64,000 nt of DNA, taken from NCBI GenBank assembly GCA_002709385.1, contig PAQS01000010.1, positions 1 to 64,000 on the forward strand, read 5' to 3'. The notes beneath the pieces were generated by a model, which ran no database searches, had not been told where the DNA came from, and worked only from the letters and a program-made list of their open reading frames with translations. Position numbers and translations under genes: made by a program. The DNA comes from Waddliaceae bacterium (GTDB taxonomy: Bacteria > Chlamydiota > Chlamydiia > Chlamydiales > GCA-2709385). Numbering within the stretch: position 1 is the first letter of the stretch; each line of letters begins with the position of its first letter. Below are positions 1-8,267 of the stretch, one piece after another.

Positions 1-240
1 ACTTGGTCCTTTATCTGTGGCCTTTCTTTCAACAACAGTTATTTTGCTATATCTAGAATTTAAACCCTTTAACCTTGGATAATCAGCTGGAACTCCTAAT
101 TTTTTAGCAAATTTTAAATAATTGTTTGAAGATAAATTTTGATTTCTGAAATAAATCATTCCACAATCGTTTAATGCAGATTTAATTTTTTTTATTTCAG
201 CTTTTTTTAAATTTTTAACATCACATACTATTTCTGCTGG
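1..240 (-). pseudogene. Fragment of a TauD/TfdA-family 2-oxoglutarate-dependent dioxygenase
   Basis: Read on the minus strand, bases 240 to 1 give 80 uninterrupted codons that start PAEIVCDVKN, include the segment ALNDCGMIYFRNQNL and end ERKATDKGPS. This matches the N-terminal part of TauD/TfdA dioxygenases, where an 'AEI.CD.KNL' strand leads to 'G(M/V)(I/V)(Y/F)FR.Q.L', then 'FAK.LG' and 'ADYPRLKGL'. The iron-binding HxD motif would lie just beyond base 1. There is no start codon, and the homology stops where the plus-strand SdrD repeat frame begins (229-249 can be read either way). Very AT-rich marine bacteria often carry proteins of this type. I read it as foreign sequence joined to the contig end rather than a resident gene. 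The family call is fairly firm; the chimera is inference. Confidence 0.6.
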
Positions 241-2914
241 TTTATTCGAAGGAGTAAATGTTGGAGGAGGAGTAGGCAGCGTTGTATGGGAAGATACAAA
301 TGCTGACGGAATTCGTGATCTTGGTGAAGCCGGTATTGGCGGAGTAAACCTAGATTTACTAGGTCCTGGATCAGTTGTTATTGCAAGTACAACAACTGCA
401 CTAGATGGAACCTACTCATTTACTGGAGTAGCTCCAGGAACTTACCAATTACGTATTACAGAGCCTTCTGGTTTTTTCCTTAGTCCACAAAATATTGGAG
501 TAAATGACAATATAGATAGTGATTTCAACTCTGCTGGATTAAGCGATTTCTTCACTCTTTCTTCTGGTGAAAGCATTGATAATGTTGCTGCTGGTTTATA
601 TCAACTTGCTTCTATTGGTGGCTCTGGTTCAGGAGTTGATAACTTTGTTTGGGAAGATACAAATGCAAATGGTATCCGTGATATAGGTGAAACGGGACTT
701 GGTGGTGTAACTGTCAATTTACTGGATGATTTTGGAGCTCTCATTGCAAGTACAACAACCAATCCAGATGGAACGTACTCTTTTAATAATGTCACTCCTG
801 GAGACTACCAAATTGAATTCATTAAGCCTCTAGGCTCTGAATTTAGTCCAAAAGATATAGGAGCAAATGAGGCTATTGATAGTGATGCCGATATTATTAC
901 TGGAAGATCCGACATTTTTTCTGTAGATTCTGGCTCTCTTGTACAAAATATATCCGCTGGAATTTTTGAGAATGGCACGATCAGCGATATTATATGGGAC
1001 GATACAAACGCAAATGGTATTTTAGATGCTGGTGAATTTGGACTAGCTGGCATTACCGTAAATTTAATCAATGATCTTGGAACAACTGTTGCTACCACAA
1101 CAACAAATGCTCTTGGTGAATATAGCTTTTCTAATATTCGTCCTGATGATTATCAAATCGAAGTGATTGCTCCATTAGGTCGTGCATTTAGCCCACAAGA
1201 TATTGGCTTAAATGACAGTATTGATAGTGATGTTGATGTACTTACAGGACGCAGCGCTCTTTACTCACTGAATTCAGGTTCTTTACTTGAAGATATTTCT
1301 GCTGGATTATTTGAAACTTCTGCAATCAGCGGTCGGATGTGGGATGATGTCAATGCTAATGGAATTCAAGACCCTTCTGAAGTAGGTGGTGTTGATGGAG
1401 CTATTGTACAACTACTAGACGCAAGCAACTCTGTCATTGCAAGTACCATAAGCAGTGGTGGAGGCCTATACTCTTTCAATAATCTAGCTCCTGGCCAGTA
1501 TCGAGTACAATATGAGCAAGTAGATCCAAATAAATCATTCACATATAAAGATGTGGGACCTGATGACAATATTGATAGTGATGCTGACTCTTCAGGTCGA
1601 ACAGATCTCTTTACTCTAGCTGCTGGTGAAGTTAAAGATAACCTTGATGCCGGAGCTTGGTTTGCCGCGACAATTACAGATTCTTATGTTTGGCACGATC
1701 TAAATGGCGATGGACTCAATAACGGAGAGCCTGGTTTAGGTGGCGTTACTGTTCGCTTATACAGAAATACCGATACAGGCCCTGTTTTAGAAGGAACACA
1801 AATAACAGATCCAACAGGTTTCTTTGAATTCAGTAATGTAATTCCAGGAGATTCATTCTTCCTTGAGTTTACAGGTCCTGCTGGGTTTGAAATAACAGAA
1901 AAAGATGTGGGAATTAATGATGCTATAGATAGCGATGCTGACCCTCTTACAGGTGAGACAAATAATTTTTCTCTACTAAGTGAAGCTGTGCTTTCTAATC
2001 AAGAAGCAGGCTTTTTCCAAAGAAGCTCCATTGAAAGTACTGTATGGAATGACCTAAATGGAAATGGTATTCGAGATGCTGGTGAACCTGGACTAGCTGG
2101 TATTACAGTAAATTTACGTGATGCTAGTGGAATTATTGCTACAACTGTAAGTGCTGCAGATGGTAGCTATGCATTTCTTAATCTCGTTCCTGGAGAGTAT
2201 TTTATAGAAGCTGTTGCTCCTACAGGCTTTGTAAACAGCCCTATGGATGTTGGTATAGATGACACCGTTGATAGTGACCCTGATGAGATTACAGGAATTA
2301 CAGACGCTATTCTTATCGAATCTGGATCTGGACCTTTGAATGATATTGATGCTGGGATTTATGAAAAAAATCTTGCGCCAACTGATATTGAAATGCCCAA
2401 TCGAACCGTGGGCGACTTTTCTGAAAATGGAGATCTTGTATCTGAACTTTTTGCAACAGACCCCAACGTAAATGATACTCATACTTTCTTTTTCAAACAT
2501 AGCAATGGTACGTTAAGTACTATTGATGAAGATGGCCGCTTTGAGATTGTTGGTAATGAAATACGAGTATTAGATGCCTCTCAAATTGATCGCTCTGTAG
2601 AGCCGTATCATGAAGTAACTATTGTAGCTGTAGATAGCGGTATTGGAAACCTGAGCTACATGGAAACTTTTAGAATTGATGTATTAACAATTGGTGATGA
2701 CTTAACTGCTCTTGATGATGTGAAGACACAGTTAAAGGCTCCGGAATATGAGCTACATATTCCTAAACGTCACGTAACTCACCCTGATTGGTTATTTGAC
2801 TATGAGTTTGAAGAGGTAGACTACGATCCTAATATCGTCGATCCATACGTAATTCCTGTAGTAGAACGAGTACGTAACTGGTTAGATGATATGGCTAACG
2901 TACTAGGGTTTTAA
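230..2914 (+). CDS. Giant SdrD B-repeat surface protein, C-terminal part only (5'-truncated)
   Basis: The frame is open from 155 to the TAA at 2912-2914, and repeat-like sequence starts at 230 (ISAGLFEG). The first GTG is at 1163, in the middle of a repeat, so no plausible start lies in the window. From about 269 to 2367 there are six SdrD B-type repeats. Each has a calcium-binding-like D-x-N-x-NGI-x-D-x-GE loop, a 'G.Y.F.N..PG.Y' strand pair, 'D.GxxDxxDSDxD' and a closing 'AG'. A cadherin-like domain follows from about 2369 (NLAPTDIE onward), then an acidic tail ending MANVLGF. The tail domain resembles that of the 7164-residue protein at 24.7-46.2 kb, so this is a paralogue that should also have had an LEERIVLDAA N-terminus. 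It was probably exported and displayed on the surface. The last 12 bases overlap the convergent alcohol dehydrogenase gene. Confidence 0.85.
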   Translation: MSAGLFEGVNVGGGVGSVVWEDTNADGIRDLGEAGIGGVNLDLLGPGSVVIASTTTALDGTYSFTGVAPGTYQLRITEPSGFFLSPQNIGVNDNIDSDFNSAGLSDFFTLSSGESIDNVAAGLYQLASIGGSGSGVDNFVWEDTNANGIRDIGETGLGGVTVNLLDDFGALIASTTTNPDGTYSFNNVTPGDYQIEFIKPLGSEFSPKDIGANEAIDSDADIITGRSDIFSVDSGSLVQNISAGIFENGTISDIIWDDTNANGILDAGEFGLAGITVNLINDLGTTVATTTTNALGEYSFSNIRPDDYQIEVIAPLGRAFSPQDIGLNDSIDSDVDVLTGRSALYSLNSGSLLEDISAGLFETSAISGRMWDDVNANGIQDPSEVGGVDGAIVQLLDASNSVIASTISSGGGLYSFNNLAPGQYRVQYEQVDPNKSFTYKDVGPDDNIDSDADSSGRTDLFTLAAGEVKDNLDAGAWFAATITDSYVWHDLNGDGLNNGEPGLGGVTVRLYRNTDTGPVLEGTQITDPTGFFEFSNVIPGDSFFLEFTGPAGFEITEKDVGINDAIDSDADPLTGETNNFSLLSEAVLSNQEAGFFQRSSIESTVWNDLNGNGIRDAGEPGLAGITVNLRDASGIIATTVSAADGSYAFLNLVPGEYFIEAVAPTGFVNSPMDVGIDDTVDSDPDEITGITDAILIESGSGPLNDIDAGIYEKNLAPTDIEMPNRTVGDFSENGDLVSELFATDPNVNDTHTFFFKHSNGTLSTIDEDGRFEIVGNEIRVLDASQIDRSVEPYHEVTIVAVDSGIGNLSYMETFRIDVLTIGDDLTALDDVKTQLKAPEYELHIPKRHVTHPDWLFDYEFEEVDYDPNIVDPYVIPVVERVRNWLDDMANVLGF
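269..2367 (+). repeat. Array of six SdrD B-type coding repeats
   Basis: Six degenerate protein repeats of roughly 115 residues begin near 269 with GSVVWEDTNADGIRD and end before the cadherin-like domain. They diverge more from each other than the repeats in the other two giant genes do. Two of them (SGRMWDDVNANG and TDSYVWHDLNGDG) have drifted from the usual IGDFVWED opening. Confidence 0.8.
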
Positions 2915-3955
2915 TAAAGCTCTTCCTAATACCTTTCCATTTTCGAGGTCATTCAACGCTTGATTGACCTCATCTAAAGAATAAGATTTACTGACCAAGG
3001 GTTGCAGAACTCCTTTTTGAGCCAATTGCACCAGTTTATGTAAATCTGATAAACGGCCTGTATAGGCTCCTTCAATACTAATCGACATCATAGGAAATAA
3101 CGGAAGTGATACTGTCAAATCTCCACCAAATAATCCCACAAGAATAAGAGACCCTCGCTTACGAAGACACGAAAAACCTAAAGAAGCTGTTGCAGACATA
3201 TTTACAAAATCAATTACACAATCAGCTCCTCCTCCACAAAGCTTTTTTATTTCTTCTACGGCTTCCTCTGTTTTACTATTTATGACAGAATCAGCACCTA
3301 AACGTTGAGCTTCTTCTAACTTCCTATCGTCAACATCCACAGCTACAACAAATATATCCTTAAAAAGATAAGCAAGAAGTTGAATAGCGCAGAGACCTAA
3401 GCCCCCCATCCCAATCAATACAACATTTTGAGCTTGAGTTTTCTCTACTTTTTTCACAGCTGTATATGCAGTCAAACCAGAACAAGCTAGTGTTGTAGCC
3501 ATTTCTACAGCTAAGTCACCAATGGGAACTAAATACTTCATATCTGGTACTAGGATATATTCAGCATAGCCTCCACTTTGATAAAGACCTAAAGATTTGG
3601 GGTGAACACACAAATGTTCATCTCCTAGTTCACAAGAGCGACAAATAGTACAACCCATCCAAGGATAAACCAAAACACGTTCATTCAAAGAAAACTCTAA
3701 TACAGATTCTCCACAAGCTTCTACCGTACCCGCCACCTCATGCCCTGGTATCAGTGGGTAATTCACTCCACGCTCATGGAGCTGCAGAATTCGTCCACCA
3801 CCCATTTGATAAGCACCATCTCTAAAATGCAAGTCACTATGACAAACACCTGCTGCTTCGACTTTAATCAGTACTTCTTTTCCTATCGGTTTGGGAATTG
3901 CTCTTTCTTGGATTTCTAGTGCTTGTCCGGAAGATACAATAGTCGCCGCTCGCAT
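2903..3955 (-). CDS. Zinc-dependent alcohol dehydrogenase (MDR superfamily)
   Basis: This 350-residue cytoplasmic enzyme has the usual length for a zinc alcohol dehydrogenase and should interconvert an alcohol and an aldehyde with NAD(P). Catalytic zinc ligands are visible: C38 in GVCHSD, H72-E73 in GHE, and C158 in the ACSGLTAY segment. The structural zinc site is C102, C105, C108 and C116 (CTICRSC...C). The nucleotide-binding glycine motif GMGGLG lies at 182-187. A good ribosome site (aaggaga) precedes the ATG at 3955. The gene ends 12 bases inside the convergent adhesin gene. Substrate cannot be told from sequence; AdhA/AdhP-type medium-chain alcohol dehydrogenase is the closest match by pattern. 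Confidence 0.9.
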   Translation of the reverse strand: MRAATIVSSGQALEIQERAIPKPIGKEVLIKVEAAGVCHSDLHFRDGAYQMGGGRILQLHERGVNYPLIPGHEVAGTVEACGESVLEFSLNERVLVYPWMGCTICRSCELGDEHLCVHPKSLGLYQSGGYAEYILVPDMKYLVPIGDLAVEMATTLACSGLTAYTAVKKVEKTQAQNVVLIGMGGLGLCAIQLLAYLFKDIFVVAVDVDDRKLEEAQRLGADSVINSKTEEAVEEIKKLCGGGADCVIDFVNMSATASLGFSCLRKRGSLILVGLFGGDLTVSLPLFPMMSISIEGAYTGRLSDLHKLVQLAQKGVLQPLVSKSYSLDEVNQALNDLENGKVLGRALLKP

Positions 3956-4010
3956 AAAAAAGTCTCCTTAAAAATAGCGAGAATAGACAAAAAGAAAAAA
4001 AATATTCCAT

Positions 4011-4045
4011 AAAAAAAGCGCAGAAATCTCTTCCATCTCTGCGCT
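4011..4045 (-). terminator. Rho-independent terminator of the ybaK-like gene
   Basis: An 8-bp perfect stem (4017-4024 pairing with 4038-4045, agcgcaga/tctgcgct) with a 13-base loop is followed on the minus strand by a run of seven U residues (4011-4017 on the plus strand are A). It lies 18 bases beyond the ybaK-like stop and separates that gene from the alcohol dehydrogenase gene. Confidence 0.8.
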
Positions 4046-4063
4046 TAAAATTTAAAGCATTAT

Positions 4064-4537
4064 TTATACATGCTGACTAAAACTGCGAAGCTTAGGCTGC
4101 ACTAAATCCTCATAATCATTCCAATTCATCCGAACAGTATCTGTAAAAGAACCTGCATTGAATGTAATGGTTTTATTCTCAGAAAGCACTCGATCTACAT
4201 ACACAGGAAGGTTATGCCAATTTCCAAAGGGTGGCTCTGATCCACAAGGACACTCTGGAAACAAATCTTGAATTTCATCTTCTGTAGCAAGCTCTATCTC
4301 ATCAGCATCAAGTATTTCAGACATTTTATCGAAATCAATCAAATGTGTTGCAGGCAATACAGCCATACAATACTGATCATCATCCCACCTGAGAATGACA
4401 CTTTTTGCCATACTATCACCAGGAATATGCTGGGCACCGGCAATCTCCATTGCTGTATATCTAGCAGGATGTTGAAGTACTTCATACTTCACTTTAGCTT
4501 CCTCAAGAAGCTCTTCTAATTGACTCATAACAGCCAT
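4064..4537 (-). CDS. YbaK/prolyl-tRNA editing-domain protein (aminoacyl-tRNA deacylase family)
   Basis: A 157-residue free-standing editing-domain protein. Family members hydrolyse mischarged tRNAs in the cytoplasm. Matching features are the opening 'LEEAKVKYEVLQHPARYTA', a lysine (K45) in 'GDSMAKSVIL', and the late glycine loop 'CGSEPPFGN' typical of the YbaK/YeaK fold. The fold is complete for its usual length of about 150-160 residues. The ATG at 4537 has a near-perfect ribosome site (aaggaggt at 4544-4551 read on the minus strand) six bases upstream. An internal ATG at 4528 is less well placed. The upstream leader can form alternative hairpins (separate entry). Which tRNA is edited is unknown. 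Confidence 0.8.
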   Translation of the reverse strand: MAVMSQLEELLEEAKVKYEVLQHPARYTAMEIAGAQHIPGDSMAKSVILRWDDDQYCMAVLPATHLIDFDKMSEILDADEIELATEDEIQDLFPECPCGSEPPFGNWHNLPVYVDRVLSENKTITFNAGSFTDTVRMNWNDYEDLVQPKLRSFSQHV

Positions 4538-4543
4538 TAGATC

Positions 4544-4575
4544 ACCTCCTTAGAGAGGTTCTTGTAAACACCTCT
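4544..4575 (-). promoter_or_regulatory. Possible translation-control leader of the ybaK-like gene
   Basis: On the minus strand the leader reads AGAGGT, loop, ACCTCT (plus positions 4570-4575 and 4554-4559), then the ribosome site AGGAGGT (4544-4550). ACCTC (4555-4559) can pair either with the upstream AGAGGT arm (6 bp) or with GAGGT of the ribosome site (4544-4548, 5 bp, loop of 6). The two helices exclude each other, so one exposes and the other hides the ribosome site. This is visible in sequence only; both stems are short. Confidence 0.35.
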
Positions 4576-4585
4576 ATATAAGTGT

Positions 4586-4594
4586 ATTATAACA
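4586..4594 (-). promoter_or_regulatory. Extended -10 promoter for the ybaK-like gene
   Basis: On the minus strand this reads TGT-TATAAT, an extended -10 element with a perfect hexamer. It lies about 50 bases upstream of the ATG at 4537 and just before the putative leader hairpin. No strong -35 is seen at 17 bases. Confidence 0.5.
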
Positions 4595-4682
4595 TATACT
4601 TTCTAAATTCCACTCAAAATTAAATAAAACACTTGGATTTTTTATTTTTTTATAAAGAATAATCAAAGATAAAAACTTTTAT

Positions 4683-6206
4683 TTATAACTGATTAAAAAA
4701 ATACCGTTCTACTAAGAAGTTGAGAGGTGAACTACGTATTGTAAGCTCTCTTAAAGAGGATACTTTTAGTGATTTTTGTATATCGTTTAGAAACTCTTGA
4801 TTGAGCTCTTTTGCTAAATTACTATCTAGAAATACAGCAGCACTTTCGAACTCATAACGCTCACTTCTAGGATGAAAATTATATGACCCTATATTGCTGT
4901 AAATACCATCTACAATCATAAATTTTGCATGGAGAGTTTCTCCTTGCTTAAGGTAGATCTTAGCTCCTGCACGAAAGAGTTCTGGTAGAGACTTCATGAT
5001 AGGTTCCATCATGATAATTTCGCCGATACTTTCTGGTGAATTGGTTAAAATTGAAACTTCTACTCCCCTGGATAAAGCATCTAGAATTGCTAAGCGTATA
5101 GCAGGAAAAATAATAAAATAGGCATTTTCAATATGAACATAATCAGAAGCTCCAGAAATTGCTTTTAGCTGACTTAAAAGAACAGTTGATTCTCCACTTG
5201 GATTTTGCATCAACACAGCAGAACTCACTGAATCTTTCTGCGTATTTCTTTTTATCGTTGTGAATAAATTTTTCGGTTTTGAAGAAAATTCTACCCATAA
5301 TTTTTCAAAGTGCTTCAAAGCTCCTTTTGCAATGGCTCCTGTACCTGATATTTCCATATCACGCCATTTTTCTCCTTTAGGATCTGTGTGCATGTAAGCG
5401 TCGCCAATATTACGTCCACCTACAATGGCCTGTTTTCCATCAATAATGAGCAGTTTTGCATGTACACCATCACAAGGTCTTTCTCTATTTCTATAACGGA
5501 AAAATGGAATCCCTGCTTGCTCTAAACGTCGTGCATTAGAAGACCCTGAATTCCAATCTTTAATTGTTTGCTCATCTACAATAATACGTACTTGTATGCC
5601 TTGACGATGCTTTTCAATGAGTAAATCAACCATTTCGTTTCCAGCATGATCGTCGTAAATACACCAAACCATAAGCTCAATACGGTGCTTTGCATCACGT
5701 ACCCAATCCAAGCGTTGTTGCCAGGCTTTTTTTCCATCACTTAGTAAAGAGCAATCCCAGCTCTTTTCAAACAGTTCTTCTTGTAAATTTTCCAACTCTT
5801 CAATGAACAGGTCCTCTTTCAATAATGAGCTTGCATGCCTTTGAGGACGTTTAAAAGAAGAAACGCAAACTTTTTCCCATTGTCTTTTTCCTAAAGCTTT
5901 CCAATCTTTAAAAGATAAGCCACCTCTTAAGTAGCCAGCTCCTTGTAATTCGGCCCCAATGACTTTATCTAAACGTTTCGCATACTTTTCTGTTGTTTTT
6001 TCATCCATTTCAGGAAGTAGAGAAACGACGTGTGAATCTTGCAATAGAATGCGAAGAGCAGGTTCTAAAGTATTTGACTGATGAGCTTCAGCAAGCCTAT
6101 TGAGAAGCACCTGTTCCATCTCTATTATAGAACTTTCATCCTGCTTCCATAAATCTTGTAAAAATTGAACGGTATCTTGATGAATCTCCGCTTTAAGCAA
6201 ATCCAT
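4683..6206 (-). CDS. Phospholipase D-like protein with two HKD motifs
   Basis: A 507-residue member of the PLD superfamily. It has two HxKxxxxD catalytic motifs: H249-A-K251 to D256 (HAKLLIID, followed by GGRNIGDAY) and H426-A-K428 to D433 (HAKFMIVD, followed by GSYNFHPRSERY). Two motifs in one chain form a complete active site, as in cardiolipin synthases and bacterial phospholipases D. There is no signal peptide or membrane anchor, and the first 165 residues are a charged helical region, unlike ordinary cardiolipin synthase with its N-terminal membrane helices. In chlamydiae such PLD proteins are often multicopy and suspected of acting on host lipids; that role is inference. A weak ribosome site (ggag) precedes the ATG at 6206. 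Confidence 0.85.
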   Translation of the reverse strand: MDLLKAEIHQDTVQFLQDLWKQDESSIIEMEQVLLNRLAEAHQSNTLEPALRILLQDSHVVSLLPEMDEKTTEKYAKRLDKVIGAELQGAGYLRGGLSFKDWKALGKRQWEKVCVSSFKRPQRHASSLLKEDLFIEELENLQEELFEKSWDCSLLSDGKKAWQQRLDWVRDAKHRIELMVWCIYDDHAGNEMVDLLIEKHRQGIQVRIIVDEQTIKDWNSGSSNARRLEQAGIPFFRYRNRERPCDGVHAKLLIIDGKQAIVGGRNIGDAYMHTDPKGEKWRDMEISGTGAIAKGALKHFEKLWVEFSSKPKNLFTTIKRNTQKDSVSSAVLMQNPSGESTVLLSQLKAISGASDYVHIENAYFIIFPAIRLAILDALSRGVEVSILTNSPESIGEIIMMEPIMKSLPELFRAGAKIYLKQGETLHAKFMIVDGIYSNIGSYNFHPRSERYEFESAAVFLDSNLAKELNQEFLNDIQKSLKVSSLRELTIRSSPLNFLVERYFFNQL

Positions 6207-6310
6207 GATCTTACTCCAAAATTGGCTAAAACCAGCGAATCTTAGATTAAGACATGCTACTTATCAAGAAGTGATTAGGAAATGTTTATGAAGTAACCCA
6301 AGCAATCAGA

Positions 6311-7294
6311 TTAGTAATCAGACTCATCAATAATTGTTATTTTGCCAGGTGTTCGACAATCAGAAGGTATCGCATTCATGACTTTAAAACCTACCTCGGC
6401 ACTTTTAGATAACTCAAATATTTTTTGTTCTTCAAATCCAGAGCCAGAAAAAGCACTATTTACCAGGTAAGAATCTAAAAATTTTTCTATATAAAGTTGT
6501 TTTTGTTCACTTGTAAAATTATGATGTTGATCTCCTTCTGAGATTGGGCTATTTTCTAACTTTAATATATAAGTAAATACCGCATCCTGCAAAAGTTTTG
6601 CTTCTTGAAAACGATCCTCTAAAAAATTTTTATCTTCATCTGTAAGTTTATCAGGATTTTTTGTCATATAATTTGCTGCATTTGCTGTTCGCTTCATACG
6701 ACGTACAATCAAATCTTTCTCTTCACTGTTTCCTAATTTAATAAATTTTTCATAAAGACCATTAGCAATACGAGTGAGCAGCTTTCCTTTCTTTTCACTA
6801 CTTGATTTCGGGACAGGAATCTTATACAGAGGCTTCTGAATAATTCCACGAGCTTTTTCAAACTTTTGATCAGGAGTAGGAGAAAGCTTATGAATTCCTC
6901 TTAAAAACAAAGCCCCTAATTTTCCAGATTTTTCAGTCTCCTGTTTTCCTCTAATCTTTTCTGTAAGCTTATTAAAAAAAGTCTTTACGGTATTTTTAAT
7001 AGATGGAGAGTCACTTTTTTCTATCGAACTTTCATTAGATACGGAAGGGCTTTCTGTAAGATAAAGCGATGCAAGATTCTCTGTTGAATTTTCATCACTT
7101 AGAAGCTTTACAGTACGACCAGCAGTGTCTATCCCTTCACTTTGAACAGAAGAGCTTTCACTTTCCCTATCTAAAGGGAAAGAAGAAATTCCTTCAGAAG
7201 AACTACCTAAACTATTTAAGTTATTATCATAAACCATAGTTTTATTAATTATATTAATAATTTTTATTATATCATTTTTCAAATAAACAACCAT
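6311..7294 (-). CDS. Uncharacterised Ser-rich, helical protein
   Basis: I do not recognise this 327-residue protein. Residues 20-120 are rich in serine and acidic residues and probably disordered. From about 120 there is a basic, helix-rich part (KFFNKLTEKIRGKQ, then 'VRRMKRTANAANYMTKNPDKLTDEDKN' in pieces). It has no signal peptide, membrane segment or catalytic motif. The start is uncertain: neither the ATG at 7294 nor the in-frame ATG at 7237 (MVYDNN) has a good ribosome site, and the sequence between them is almost pure A/T, which would suit a promoter. A disordered Ser-rich head on a helical body is common among secreted effectors of intracellular bacteria, but nothing here proves export. 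It is transcribed away from the DUF2608 gene at 7403. Confidence 0.6.
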   Translation of the reverse strand: MVVYLKNDIIKIINIINKTMVYDNNLNSLGSSSEGISSFPLDRESESSSVQSEGIDTAGRTVKLLSDENSTENLASLYLTESPSVSNESSIEKSDSPSIKNTVKTFFNKLTEKIRGKQETEKSGKLGALFLRGIHKLSPTPDQKFEKARGIIQKPLYKIPVPKSSSEKKGKLLTRIANGLYEKFIKLGNSEEKDLIVRRMKRTANAANYMTKNPDKLTDEDKNFLEDRFQEAKLLQDAVFTYILKLENSPISEGDQHHNFTSEQKQLYIEKFLDSYLVNSAFSGSGFEEQKIFELSKSAEVGFKVMNAIPSDCRTPGKITIIDESDY

Positions 7295-7402
7295 TAATAT
7301 TCTTCACAAAAACCATAAAACTCACTTCCTCTCTTATTTCTTTCAATAAAAAAGTAACTGTATTAAAAAATAAAAAACCTATCAGGAGGCTAAGATCTTT
7401 TT

Positions 7403-8161
7403 ATGAAACATTTTCTTATTTTCTTTTTACTTTTATATACACATATTTGCGGAGAGTCTGAAACTGACATTATTGAGTGTTTAAATATCAAAGACTTAGA
7501 TTCTGTGATTGATAAAGATACGCTTGTTTTATTAGATATCGACAATACGATACTTCACGCAAAAGGGAACCTTGGAAAAGTCGAATGGCAAGATTGGCTC
7601 ATACTCCGCTATCAAGACTGGGGATTAAATAAAGAAGATTCCTATAATATTGCTACTGACCAATGGAACCGTTCCCAAGAACACATTGAAGTGGTTCTTG
7701 TAGAAAAAGCATTATCTAAACTCTTTTCAAAGTGGCAAACAGAAGCAACTCTTTTATGCTTAACAGCAAGAGATCCTGCTTTATCCAAGGTAACAGAAAA
7801 TCAACTACTTACAATTGGATTAACCCCTAAGAATCACCCGTTTGATATACAACATCTTCTTCTCAGCGAGCATACTTTATTTCAAAACGGCGTGATTTAC
7901 TGTGGAAGCCGCTCAAAAGGAGAAGCGATACAAGAATTTTTGACTCATGTTGCTTACAAAGCTAAACGTGTAGTTTTTGCTGATGATCGCCAGCACAATG
8001 TAGAGAGTGTTGCAAAAATAATGAAAGAACAACAAATTCCTTATACTGGCTTCCACTATAAATACTGCCAAGAAAACTGTTCTGAAGAATTTAATGCTTT
8101 AGAAGCAACATTAGATTGGGCTAGGCGCATGAAAGAAGTACGGACTTCTTCTGGTGCTTAA
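7403..8161 (+). CDS. Secreted DUF2608-type HAD-superfamily phosphatase-like protein (copy 1)
   Basis: A 252-residue protein with an N-terminal signal peptide (MKHFLIFFLLLYTHICG, cleavage near residue 18). It has HAD motif I at D45-I-D47-N-T, motif II near 'LCLTAR', and an acidic motif IV-like 'ADDRQHN' near residue 195. These are features of the DUF2608 branch of HAD proteins found in chlamydiae and legionellae. It probably acts outside the cytoplasmic membrane; the substrate is unknown. A second copy lies at 52363-53163, with the same order of parts but only moderate similarity. A strong ribosome site (aggagg at 7384-7389) sits 13 bases before the ATG, rather far. A 12-bp inverted repeat follows the stop. 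Confidence 0.8.
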   Translation: MKHFLIFFLLLYTHICGESETDIIECLNIKDLDSVIDKDTLVLLDIDNTILHAKGNLGKVEWQDWLILRYQDWGLNKEDSYNIATDQWNRSQEHIEVVLVEKALSKLFSKWQTEATLLCLTARDPALSKVTENQLLTIGLTPKNHPFDIQHLLLSEHTLFQNGVIYCGSRSKGEAIQEFLTHVAYKAKRVVFADDRQHNVESVAKIMKEQQIPYTGFHYKYCQENCSEEFNALEATLDWARRMKEVRTSSGA

Positions 8162-8193
8162 ACCCTCTAATCTTGTATGAGATTCGGCTTTCG

Positions 8194-8225
8194 TAAGGGA
8201 ATTTACTCTTGTGTAAATTCCCTTA
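8194..8225. repeat. Perfect 12-bp inverted repeat between the DUF2608 and AAA+ genes
   Basis: Bases 8194-8205 (taagggaattta) pair perfectly with 8214-8225 across an 8-base loop. No U-run follows on either strand, so it is not a standard terminator. It lies 32 bases after the DUF2608 stop and 42 bases before the AAA+ start. It could stabilise mRNA ends, stop transcription with a factor, or be a protein site. Confidence 0.6.
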
Positions 8226-8267
8226 GCAACCTAGAGTTTGGGATTTTATCAAATTTGAGGTAAAGCG

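Noticed and set aside
2903-2914. Frameshift or read-through between the first adhesin and the alcohol dehydrogenase gene
   Set aside because: The genes are convergent and simply overlap by 12 bases at their ends.
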